From: Geomonas edaphica
GTDB lineage: Bacteria > Desulfobacterota > Desulfuromonadia > Geobacterales > Geobacteraceae
DNA: 64,000 bases
Direction of reading: 5' to 3'
NCBI RefSeq assembly: GCF_004917075.1
Contig: NZ_SSYB01000001.1
Location: forward strand, 310,001-374,000
The position numbers and the translations under genes were made by a program. The first letter of the stretch is position 1; each line of letters begins with the position of its first letter. Shown here piece after piece: positions 57,342 through 64,000 of the stretch. The notes beneath the pieces were generated by a model. It was not told the DNA's origin, did not search any database, and saw only the letters and a list, made by a program, of their open reading frames with translations.

Positions 57342-58423
57342 GTGCCTCCTTCAAGGAAACCATGTCGTCGAAAGAGCGCACCGTCGCGGCGCTGACCGGC
57401 AAGCCTTTCGACCGGATACCGGTCAACCTCCTGATCAGCGATCATGCCGCGCGCGTCATCGGCGTGACCGTGGGGGAGTACAACAACTCCGCCCGGTTGC
57501 TCGCCAAGGGGCAGATCGCCGCCTGGCGCCGTTACGGCGCGGACAACGTCAACACCGGCCCGGGGCTTACCGGCGTCGCCGAGGCGATAGGAAGTAAGGT
57601 CGCCTTCCCGGACAGTACGCCCTACATCGCGGAGAATGTCGTGGTCCACGAGTCGCTGCTCGACACGCTGCGTATCCCCGATCCGGAACGTGACGGGCGG
57701 CTGCCGCTCTTTCTCGACGCGGCGACGCTGGTGCTCAAGGAGATCGGCGACCAGGTGCCGCTGGGGATGACCTGCGCCGGTCCCTTCACCACCGCCGCCG
57801 GCATCCGCGGCACCGAGCGTTTCTTGAGAGACCTGCGCAAGAACCCGGCGTTCGCGCACCGCCTGCTGCAACACTCCACCGCGAGCATCATCCGTTTCGC
57901 CAAGGCGGCGCTGGAGCGGGGCGCGCGGATCGGTCTTGCCGATCCGACCGCCTCCGGGACCATGATATCGTCGGCGCTTTTCAAGGAGTTCGCGCTTCCC
58001 TACCTTAAGGAGGTATGCGCTGCCGTCAAGCAGGAATGCGGCGCAGCCCCGTCCCTCCACATCTGCGGCAACACCACGAAGATCTGGCAGGAGATGACTG
58101 ATACCGGTGCCTCGGTGTTGAGTCTCGACGACGCAGTCGATCTCGCCGAGGCCAAGCACCAGGTCGGGGAGTGGGTGGCGCTTCTGGGCAACGTCCGGCC
58201 CAGCGCCGCCATGTACCTCGGTACTCCGGAGGACGTTACCCGTAACGCCAGGGAATGTCTCGCCAAAGGGTGTGACAACCCGAAGGGGTACATTCTCGGC
58301 TTGGGGTGCGGCCTTCCCATCGACACACCGCCCGCCAACATCGATGCCCTGGTCGCCGCCGCCAGGAACTATGGACGCTGGCCCCTGGACCCGTCGCTCT
58401 GGGCAGAGGCGAGCGCGGCATAG
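57338..58423 (+). CDS. MtaA/CmuA-type methyltransferase (uroporphyrinogen decarboxylase fold)
   Basis: A 361-residue protein of the URO-D superfamily that includes methylcobamide:coenzyme M methyltransferases. The zinc triad of this group is present: His241 and Cys243 in 'LHICGNT' and Cys324 in 'GLGCGLP'; true decarboxylases lack it. It should transfer a methyl group from a corrinoid or methylated sulfur compound to a thiol. Start ATG 57338 overlaps the NifX-like stop. Coupling with NifB and NifX-like genes suggests handling of methylthio compounds in the same pathway. The corrinoid protein that usually accompanies MtaA is not present here. Confidence 0.85.
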   Translation: MSASFKETMSSKERTVAALTGKPFDRIPVNLLISDHAARVIGVTVGEYNNSARLLAKGQIAAWRRYGADNVNTGPGLTGVAEAIGSKVAFPDSTPYIAENVVVHESLLDTLRIPDPERDGRLPLFLDAATLVLKEIGDQVPLGMTCAGPFTTAAGIRGTERFLRDLRKNPAFAHRLLQHSTASIIRFAKAALERGARIGLADPTASGTMISSALFKEFALPYLKEVCAAVKQECGAAPSLHICGNTTKIWQEMTDTGASVLSLDDAVDLAEAKHQVGEWVALLGNVRPSAAMYLGTPEDVTRNARECLAKGCDNPKGYILGLGCGLPIDTPPANIDALVAAARNYGRWPLDPSLWAEASAA

Positions 58424-58431
58424 AAGGGGAG

Positions 58432-58917
58432 ATGGCAGCTGAAATGACATCTTTGGAGTGCGTGCGCTCTGAAACGGACCCGACCCGGATCATCGCCTGC
58501 GAGGTGATGAAGGAGGAACTGCTGGCGGTCCCGCTGCACAGGGAGGTCGAGTTCGAATTCGTCTCGATGGGGCTGCACCGCTGGCCGGACAAGATGCGCG
58601 AGGAACTGCGCCGGTTCCTGGCGGAGACCGACGGAGTGCGGCGGGTGGTGCTGGCCTTCGGGTTGTGCGGCGGCGCCGTTTCCGGACTTGCCGCAGCGTC
58701 GGCCGAACTCCATATCCCGCGGGCACACGACTGCATCCCCGTCCTGCTTGGCTCCAGCTACTCACACGAATCGCTGCTGCAGGAGGAAAAGGGGACCTTT
58801 TTCCTGTCCGGCGGCTGGCTGGAGGCGTCAGAGCTAGGGATCTCCCCGGCCGTACCAGCTAAACTGACCTCAACCAATTCCCGGAGTTCCTGGCTTTTAC
58901 CGAGGTGCTCCTCTTAG
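58432..58917 (+). CDS. DUF1638 protein, C-terminally shortened
   Basis: A 161-residue protein. 'RIIACEVMKEELLAV' , 'VLAFGLCGGAV' , 'RAHDCIPVLLGSS' and 'GTFFLSGGWLEA' are the successive DUF1638 motifs with conserved Cys and His. This family usually lies beside MtaA/CmuA methyltransferases and corrinoid proteins. Members I know are about 200 or more residues; here the sequence turns into unrelated residues soon after GGWLEA and stops. It may be recently truncated, or the end lost in a rearrangement near 58850. Start ATG 58432 is eight bases after the methyltransferase stop. Confidence 0.7.
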   Translation: MAAEMTSLECVRSETDPTRIIACEVMKEELLAVPLHREVEFEFVSMGLHRWPDKMREELRRFLAETDGVRRVVLAFGLCGGAVSGLAAASAELHIPRAHDCIPVLLGSSYSHESLLQEEKGTFFLSGGWLEASELGISPAVPAKLTSTNSRSSWLLPRCSS

Positions 58918-59013
58918 GTTCCTGCAATTCCTTGCCCTCCAATGGCGCTTTACTTCTCACGATTTCTCTTTCCTTTTGCTGACCTCTGTGCTGGTGAATA
59001 TGTCTTTTGTTAC

Positions 59014-59066
59014 TATACCAAATCAGTAGATTTTTTTGTTGACAATGATGATGGAGTAATGATAAA
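59014..59066 (+). promoter_or_regulatory. Candidate Rrf2 operator and promoter of the sulfate permease operon
   Basis: TATACCAAATCAGTAGA (59014-59030) fits TCTAC-N7-GTAGA on the reverse strand (TCTACTGATTTGGTATA). TTGACA at 59039-59044 and GATAAA at 59061-59066, 16 bases apart, form a likely promoter. The operator would sit upstream of or beside the -35 box. The gap 58918-59165 holds no gene. Confidence 0.6.
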
Positions 59067-59165
59067 CATTAGTCCACCAATTCGATGGAATTATTATTCT
59101 AAACCTAAGGGCGCAGCGTGGCCGGCCATTAGGAAGCCTGGCGGTAGTGCAGCAGGGAGGGACAC

Positions 59166-59996
59166 ATGGCCTGGTCGAGCGGAAAAAATAACGTCTTACC
59201 AGGCTTCACTCCGGCGCTTGGTTACACCATCTTTTACCTGAGCCTTATCGTGCTCATTCCCCTTTCCGCGCTCTTCTTCAAGACCGCCACCCTCACCTGG
59301 GACGGATTCGTCGCGGCGGTGACCGCTCCGCGTGTGCTCGCCTCCTACCGGGTCACCTTTGGCGCGTCGCTCGCCGCGGCGGTCATCAACGCCTTCGCTG
59401 GGGTGCTGGTAGCCTGGGTGCTGGTCCGCTACCGTTTTCCGGGCAAAAAGCTGATCGACGCTCTGGTGGACCTCCCGTTCGCGCTGCCTACCGCAGTCGC
59501 CGGCATTACCTTGGCCAGCATCTACTCACAAAACGGCTGGCTCGGGCGATACCTTGAGCCGCACGGCATCAAGGTTGCCTTTACGCCGCTCGGCATCGCC
59601 GTCGCTATGGTCTTCATTGGCCTCCCCTTCGTTGTGCGGACGGTTCAGCCGGTACTGGAGGAACTGGACCAGGAGATCGAGGAGGCCGCTTCCTGCCTCG
59701 GGGCCAACCGATGGCAGACCTTTCGCCGGGTGCTTTTGCCCACCATGCTCCCCGCGATCCTAACCGGCTTCGCCTTGGCTTTCGCCCGCGCCGTCGGCGA
59801 GTACGGCTCCATCATCTTCATCGCCGGCAACATGCCGATGGTTTCCGAGATCACGCCGCTGCTCATCATCACCAAGCTGGAGCAGTACGACTACGCCGGG
59901 GCCACTGCCATTGCCACGGTCATGCTGGTGGTCTCCTTTTTCATGCTCTTGTGCATCAACCTCTTGCAGAAGTGGAGCAGGCGTTTTGCTGAATAG
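59166..59996 (+). CDS. cysT: Sulfate ABC transporter permease CysT
   Basis: A 276-residue membrane protein with about six helices and the EAA-type loop '[26 protein letters not shown]' (landmark [11 protein letters not shown]...LP). '[15 protein letters not shown]' and '[23 protein letters not shown]' are typical CysT features. Together with CysW and the ATPase CysA it imports sulfate delivered by Sbp. It is the first gene of a tight three-gene operon (spacings 23 and 4 bp). Confidence 0.93.
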   Translation: MAWSSGKNNVLPGFTPALGYTIFYLSLIVLIPLSALFFKTATLTWDGFVAAVTAPRVLASYRVTFGASLAAAVINAFAGVLVAWVLVRYRFPGKKLIDALVDLPFALPTAVAGITLASIYSQNGWLGRYLEPHGIKVAFTPLGIAVAMVFIGLPFVVRTVQPVLEELDQEIEEAASCLGANRWQTFRRVLLPTMLPAILTGFALAFARAVGEYGSIIFIAGNMPMVSEITPLLIITKLEQYDYAGATAIATVMLVVSFFMLLCINLLQKWSRRFAE

Positions 59997-60019
59997 GGGC
60001 GATCACCCGGGAGGAATCG

Positions 60020-60898
60020 ATGATGCAGGTAGGTAAGATGACACAAAGATGGGAAGGGAAGGGCGCAGTCACGGAACCGACGTGGGTGCGTTACTTGCTG
60101 GTTACCGCGGCGCTCGCTTTCCTGGCGCTCTTTCTCCTGATGCCGCTGGCCGCGGTCTTCGTGCAGGCCCTCGATAAGGGGTGGGAGGCCTACCTCGAGG
60201 CTCTCAAGGAGCCGGACACCATCTCGGCAATCCGCCTCACCCTGATCACGGCGGCGGTCTGTGTTCCGCTGAACCTCTTCTTCGGTATTGTTGCCTCGTG
60301 GGCCATCGCCAAATTCAGCTTTCGCGGCAAGAGTTTCCTGATCACGCTGATCGACCTCCCTTTTTCGGTCTCTCCCGTGGTGTCGGGTCTCATTTACGTA
60401 CTGATCTTCGGCCTGCAGGGATGGCTCGGCCCTTGGCTGCAGACGCATGACATCAAGATCATTTTCGCAATTCCGGGCATCATTCTCGCCACGGTGTTCG
60501 TCACCTTCCCGTTCGTCGCCCGGGAGCTGATCCCGCTCATGGAGTCGCAGGGGCGCGAGGAGGAGGAAGCGGCCTTGACCTTGGGGGCAAGCGGCCTGCA
60601 GACCTTCTTCCGGGTCACCTTTCCTAACATCAAGTGGGGCATCCTCTACGGCGTTATCCTGTGCAACGCGAGGGCGATGGGGGAGTTCGGCGCGGTCTCG
60701 GTCGTCTCCGGCCACGTGCGCGGTTCGACCAACACCATTCCGCTCCAGGTGGAGATCCTTTACAACGAGTACAACTACGCGGCGGCCTTCGCCGTCGCCT
60801 CCCTGCTGGCCCTGCTTGCCCTGGTGACGCTCGCCATCAAAACGGTGTCCGAGTGGAAGATGCAGCAGTCGATTTCAGTCGCGGGAAAAGAAAGGTAG
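60020..60898 (+). CDS. cysW: Sulfate ABC transporter permease CysW
   Basis: A 292-residue partner permease. It has the ATPase-contact loop '[22 protein letters not shown]' (EEAALTLGA...FP) and '[20 protein letters not shown]', a CysW signature. It forms the heterodimeric channel with CysT. GGAGGAAT precedes the start; the adjacent ATG at 60023 is an alternative. It is followed by cysA within four bases. Confidence 0.93.
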   Translation: MMQVGKMTQRWEGKGAVTEPTWVRYLLVTAALAFLALFLLMPLAAVFVQALDKGWEAYLEALKEPDTISAIRLTLITAAVCVPLNLFFGIVASWAIAKFSFRGKSFLITLIDLPFSVSPVVSGLIYVLIFGLQGWLGPWLQTHDIKIIFAIPGIILATVFVTFPFVARELIPLMESQGREEEEAALTLGASGLQTFFRVTFPNIKWGILYGVILCNARAMGEFGAVSVVSGHVRGSTNTIPLQVEILYNEYNYAAAFAVASLLALLALVTLAIKTVSEWKMQQSISVAGKER

Positions 60899-60902
60899 AG
60901 CC

Positions 60903-61973
60903 ATGAGCATCGATATCGAGGGGATCAGCAAGACATTTGGCGGGTTCGTTGCCCTAGACAACGTGAGCCTGAAGGTTCCTTCCGGGGAATTAGTGGCGCT
61001 GCTCGGGCCATCCGGCTCGGGGAAGACTTCTCTTTTGCGCATCATCGCCGGACTAGAGACGCCTGACAGCGGCAGGATCCTCTTCGACGGTAAAGAGGCG
61101 ACCAAGCGCCAAGTGCAGGAGCGCCAGGTCGGTTTCGTGTTCCAGCACTACGCCCTGTTCCGGCACATGACCGTGTTCGACAACATCGCTTTCGGCCTCA
61201 CGGTCAAGCCCAAGAAGATCCGCCCCGGCAAGCAGGAAATCCGCGACAAGGTCAACAAACTGCTCAAACTGATCCAGTTGGAAAACCTTGCCGACCGCTA
61301 TCCGGCGCAGCTCTCCGGCGGCCAGAGGCAGCGCGTGGCGCTGGCCCGGGCCCTCGCCGTCGAGCCGCAGGTGCTCCTCCTGGACGAGCCCTTCGGTGCC
61401 CTGGACGCCAAGGTCAGGCTGGAACTGCGCCGCTGGCTCAGGCGCCTGCACGACGAAATCCACGTCACCAGTGTCTTCGTGACCCATGACCAGGAGGAAG
61501 CGCTCGAGGTCGCGGACCGCATCGTGGTGATGAACCACGGGCGCATTGAGCAGCAGGGGACGCCGTCCGAGGTCTACGACCACCCGGCGACGCCGTTTGT
61601 CTACGACTTCCTGGGCAGCGTCAACCTCTTCCACGGCAGGGTGCACGAAGGGACGGCGCAGATGGGTGGCATCAACCTGTCGTCGCCGGAATACGCTTTG
61701 GCCAACGACGCACCCGCGGTGGGCTACGTCCGCTCGCACGACATCGCCATCGAGCGCCAAGCGGGCGACCCGGGTGCCATCAAGGCCGAGGTGCGCTACC
61801 TTCTCTCCGTCGGTCCACTGGTCCGGGTGGACCTGTTACTCCCCGACGGCAACCGGACCATCGAGGTCGATCTGACCAGAGAAGAGGCTGAACGGTTGCA
61901 ACTCAGCATCGGCGAGCAGGTGTTCGCGCGGCCGCGAAAGATGCGGGTGTTCGTGGATGACTACCAGATCTGA
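60903..61973 (+). CDS. cysA: Sulfate ABC transporter ATP-binding protein CysA
   Basis: A 356-residue ATPase with Walker A 'GPSGSGKTS', Q-loop '[12 protein letters not shown]', signature '[15 protein letters not shown]' and Walker B '[12 protein letters not shown]', all intact. The last 110 residues form the C-terminal regulatory TOBE-like domain typical of CysA. It powers sulfate (and thiosulfate) import with CysT, CysW and Sbp. The next promoter begins about 60 bp after its stop, so the operon ends here. Confidence 0.95.
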   Translation: MSIDIEGISKTFGGFVALDNVSLKVPSGELVALLGPSGSGKTSLLRIIAGLETPDSGRILFDGKEATKRQVQERQVGFVFQHYALFRHMTVFDNIAFGLTVKPKKIRPGKQEIRDKVNKLLKLIQLENLADRYPAQLSGGQRQRVALARALAVEPQVLLLDEPFGALDAKVRLELRRWLRRLHDEIHVTSVFVTHDQEEALEVADRIVVMNHGRIEQQGTPSEVYDHPATPFVYDFLGSVNLFHGRVHEGTAQMGGINLSSPEYALANDAPAVGYVRSHDIAIERQAGDPGAIKAEVRYLLSVGPLVRVDLLLPDGNRTIEVDLTREEAERLQLSIGEQVFARPRKMRVFVDDYQI

Positions 61974-62001
61974 CGCCGGTTCTCTTGCATAACAGTATTA
62001 G

Positions 62002-62063
62002 TCTACAAAAGTTATGGGCTAACTGGAAATATACTTGACTTGTGCCTTTGCAGGCGCTATGAT
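62002..62063 (+). promoter_or_regulatory. Promoter and candidate Rrf2 site before the NifX-cysK unit
   Basis: TTGACT (62035-62040) and TATGAT (62058-62063) with 17-base spacing form a near-consensus sigma-70 promoter; transcription should start near 62070. Upstream, TCTACAAAAGTTATGGG (62002-62018), preceded by TATTAG, matches the left arm of the shared motif; GTTATGG is a weak right arm. Activation or repression from this place is possible. Confidence 0.65.
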
Positions 62064-62069
62064 CGGCCC

Positions 62070-62187
62070 CAACATTTTGGAACAGCTCCCATGGGGTGCT
62101 CTTCCATCCCCAAATAAACTGGTTGACCAGACAAACTGGAGGCCAAGGTTCGCGATTCCGTAAGGAGTTGCCACCTTGGCCTTTTTT
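62070..62187 (+). promoter_or_regulatory. Terminator leader upstream of the NifX-like gene (element C)
   Basis: An approximately 145-nt untranslated leader. It contains a GGGG/CCCC hairpin (about 62094-62112), then CTGGTTGACCAGACAAACTGG, in which CTGG-TTGA-CCAG and CCAG-ACAAA-CTGG compete for the same CCAG, and then the terminator AGGCCAAGGT (62140-62149) with ACCTTGGCCT (62173-62182) and T run. The 20-base core GACCAGACAAACTGGAGGCC (62125-62144) is identical to that before metK. Competing hairpins before a terminator are typical of an attenuator or riboswitch. Confidence 0.8.
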
Positions 62188-62216
62188 ATTTTCCGAATCG
62201 GAAACGGAGGTGCGGC

Positions 62217-62567
62217 GTGGAACTGAGAGTGGCCTTGGCAACCAGTGATGGAACGTCGGTGGACCTGCACTTCGGGCGCGCCGACCGTTTTGCCATCTAC
62301 CGGCTGGTCGATGACGGGTGGGAACACCTGGAGGACAGGCTCAATCAACCGGCCTGTGCGGGAGGGGAGCACGCCGACGGCCAGCTCGAACAGACCGCCG
62401 AGGTCATCTCCGATTGCCGGGGCGTCGCCGTGGCACTGATCGGTGTTACCGCCATGGATGTCCTTCTCTCGCGGCGCATCATCCCGTTTGTTCTGGAACT
62501 TCCCGTGGCAGAAGCCCTTGGCACCCTGCGGAAATCGAAGCTGCTAACCAGAAACATCAACCAATAA
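62217..62567 (+). CDS. NifX-like cofactor-binding protein, second copy
   Basis: A 116-residue protein of the same family as 56934-57341: '[34 protein letters not shown]' (landmarks ALATSDG and LHFGRADRF), and '[18 protein letters not shown]'. It lacks the Cys-rich tail. It starts with GTG after GGAGGTGCG and leads a two-gene unit with cysK3 (10 bp apart) under an attenuator. A cofactor carrier or a sensor of cluster status is plausible. Confidence 0.85.
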   Translation: MELRVALATSDGTSVDLHFGRADRFAIYRLVDDGWEHLEDRLNQPACAGGEHADGQLEQTAEVISDCRGVAVALIGVTAMDVLLSRRIIPFVLELPVAEALGTLRKSKLLTRNINQ

Positions 62568-62577
62568 AGGAGGCTGT

Positions 62578-63507
62578 ATGTCCAGAATCGCCAACAGTAT
62601 CACCGACCTCATCGGGAGAACGCCCCTGTTGCGCCTCTCCGCACGCCAGTCCGGCGGCAACGCGGAACTGGTCGCCAAGCTGGAATCCTTCAATCCCGGA
62701 GGCTCGGTCAAGGACCGTATCGGCTTCGCCATGATAAAGGCCGCCGAGGAGCAGGGGCTGATCAACAAGGACACGGTGATCATCGAGCCGACCAGCGGTA
62801 ACACCGGCATCGCCCTCGCCTATGTCGCGGCTGCCAAAGGATACCGGCTCATCCTCACCATGCCCGACACCATGAGCATCGAGCGCCGCAACCTCTTGAA
62901 GGCCTACGGCGCCGAACTGGTGCTCACCCCCGGTGCCAAAGGGATGAAGGGGGCCATCGAGAAGGCGACCGAACTCGCAGCGGCGACCCCCAACTCCTTC
63001 GTGCCGCAGCAGTTCAACAACGGCGCCAACCCCGCCATCCACCGCGCCACCACCGCCGAGGAGATCTGGGAGGACACCGCCGGAAGGGTGGACATCATCG
63101 TCGCAGGTGTCGGGACCGGCGGCACCATCACCGGAGTGGGCGAGGTGCTCAAGGAAAGAAACCCCGCCATCAAGGTGGTCGCCGTCGAGCCGCTTGACTC
63201 CCCGGTGCTCTCAGGTGGCACACCGGCGCCCCACAAGCTCCAGGGAATCGGTGCCGGCTTCGTACCCGCCGTCCTCAACACCCAGGTCTACGACGAGGTC
63301 TACAAGGTGAAGAACGAAGAGGCGTTCGAGACTGCACGCGCCCTGGCGCGCGAGGAGGGGCTGCTGGTCGGCATCTCCGCGGGAGCCGCGGCCTTCGCCG
63401 CACGCCAGGTGGCAAGGCGTCCGGAGAACCAGGGCAAACTGATCGTTGTCGTCCTCCCCGACACCGGTGAGCGCTACCTCTCCACCGCCCTGTTCCAGGA
63501 TGCCTGA
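62578..63507 (+). CDS. cysK: Cysteine synthase A (third paralogue)
   Basis: A 309-residue O-acetylserine sulfhydrylase with '[11 protein letters not shown]' (PLP Lys), '[13 protein letters not shown]', '[12 protein letters not shown]' and the usual '[14 protein letters not shown]' end. It resembles the copy at 51190 more than the copy at 53911. It is controlled by the leader at 62070 together with the NifX-like gene. AAGGAGG precedes ATG. Its position before a sulfonate/nitrate-type transporter suggests a task in assimilating sulfide from organosulfur sources. Confidence 0.95.
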   Translation: MSRIANSITDLIGRTPLLRLSARQSGGNAELVAKLESFNPGGSVKDRIGFAMIKAAEEQGLINKDTVIIEPTSGNTGIALAYVAAAKGYRLILTMPDTMSIERRNLLKAYGAELVLTPGAKGMKGAIEKATELAAATPNSFVPQQFNNGANPAIHRATTAEEIWEDTAGRVDIIVAGVGTGGTITGVGEVLKERNPAIKVVAVEPLDSPVLSGGTPAPHKLQGIGAGFVPAVLNTQVYDEVYKVKNEEAFETARALAREEGLLVGISAGAAAFAARQVARRPENQGKLIVVVLPDTGERYLSTALFQDA

Positions 63508-63542
63508 TCACGTAACAAAATAACCGAGCCGGAGATACCAAC

Positions 63543-64000
63543 ATGCACGAGATAGCTCTACACAACGTCACCTTTTCCTACGGAAGCCAGATCGTTCTGG
63601 AGGAGATCAACTTCACCGCGTACGCCGGTGAGTTCGTCTGTCTCCTGGGCCCCTCCGGTTGTGGCAAGAGCACGCTGTTGCGGCTGCTGGCAGGTTTGGG
63701 GCAACCGACCTCCGGCCGCCTCACCCTTGACGGCAGCCCCATAACCGGCCCCGGCCTCGACCGTGGGGTCGTGTTCCAGGACTACAGCCTGTTCCCCTGG
63801 ATGACCACCGGGCAGAACGTGGTCCTGGCGCTGAACCAGGCGTTCCCGGGTAAATCGAAGGCGGAGCAGGCCGAGACCGCCCAGGCCTACCTGGAAATGG
63901 TGGGATTGAGCGACGTGTTCGACAAGCTCCCCGGCGCTCTTTCCGGCGGCATGCGCCAGAGGGCCGCCATCGCCCGGGCCTTCGCCATCAACTCGCCGGT
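63543..64000 (+). CDS. ABC transporter ATP-binding protein, SsuB/TauB/NrtD type (3' end outside window)
   Basis: The first 152 residues are visible and run off the window. Walker A 'GPSGCGKST', Q-loop 'VFQDYSLFPWMT' and signature 'LSGGMRQRAAIARAF' are present and belong to the taurine/sulfonate/nitrate uptake group of ATPases. It follows cysK3 by 35 bp. Its substrate-binding and permease partners, and perhaps the missing nitrogenase-like subunits, should lie to the right. In the sulfur context, sulfonates or methylated sulfur compounds are likely substrates. Confidence 0.9.
   Translation, partial: MHEIALHNVTFSYGSQIVLEEINFTAYAGEFVCLLGPSGCGKSTLLRLLAGLGQPTSGRLTLDGSPITGPGLDRGVVFQDYSLFPWMTTGQNVVLALNQAFPGKSKAEQAETAQAYLEMVGLSDVFDKLPGALSGGMRQRAAIARAFAINSP

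Noticed and set aside
57239-58450. 403-codon frame antisense to the methyltransferase
   Set aside because: High-GC codon bias creates it; the plus-strand gene is clearly conserved and coupled to neighbours.
62070-62187. Known SAM, T-box or cobalamin riboswitch
   Set aside because: None of the conserved cores (T-box sequence, B12 box, SAM-I internal loops) are visible; the leader is also shorter.

Overview
The window reads as a chromosomal segment of a Geobacteraceae-type deltaproteobacterium (Desulfobacterota). Supporting signs are two genes for c-type cytochromes with 8 and 9 CXXCH motifs beside an outer-membrane barrel, a GEMM-type cyclic-dinucleotide riboswitch ahead of a secreted adhesin-like protein, sigma-54 regulation, and an anaerobe-style sulfur and nitrogenase-like inventory. 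The genus is inferred from gene content only; no 16S rRNA or tRNA gene was seen.

Region 1 (1-18.6 kb) is an exopolysaccharide/surface locus. It holds a membrane protein tail, a TonB/TolA-like protein with a very long charged helix, three glycosyltransferases and a polysaccharide deacetylase on the minus strand, a GEMM riboswitch leading into two secreted proteins (Fn3 and beta-helix), then a minus-strand block with a MurJ/Wzx-like flippase, an O-antigen-ligase-like polymerase, a glycosyltransferase, a CpsD-like ATPase and a Wzz/GumC co-polymerase that is split by an in-frame amber codon.

Region 2 (18.7-20.9 kb) is a scarred junction: an internally deleted IS256-family element, directly abutted by 24 copies of a 21-bp tandem repeat, then small repeats and a LarE gene that has lost its C-terminal part.

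Region 3 (20.9-42.2 kb) is an accessory redox/detoxification region. It has a flavodoxin, an AraC regulator of YqhC type, three aldo/keto reductases, a short-chain dehydrogenase, a YqhD-type alcohol dehydrogenase, an iron-sulfur flavoprotein, a Bcr/CflA efflux pump and a double carboxymuconolactone decarboxylase-cupin fusion. Integrase debris follows, then a sigma-54 activator, a FrnE/DsbA-like protein, an isochorismatase-like hydrolase, DUF190, a tripartite efflux pump, an azoreductase and a hemerythrin.

Region 4 (42.5-46.1 kb) is a porin plus two multiheme cytochromes, a plausible trans-envelope electron conduit.

Region 5 (46.4-64 kb) is the most interesting part: a sulfur-acquisition regulon built around a nitrogenase-like system. 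It contains an Rrf2 regulator, the sulfate transporter (Sbp, CysT, CysW, CysA), a polar amino-acid (cystine-like) transporter, three CysK paralogues, MetK, two YezD/DUF2292 peptides, a canonical NifH-like reductase, a second NifH-like protein without cluster cysteines, a NifB-like radical SAM protein, two NifX-like proteins, an MtaA/CmuA-type methyltransferase with a clipped DUF1638 partner, and the start of a sulfonate/nitrate-type ABC ATPase. Three genes are preceded by similar terminator leaders, and several promoters carry a shared palindrome-like site that I propose is the Rrf2 operator. No NifD/NifK-like catalytic subunits are present in the window. The locus resembles in concept the methylthio-alkane reductase (Mar) type of nitrogenase-like sulfur scavenging, but this is inference.
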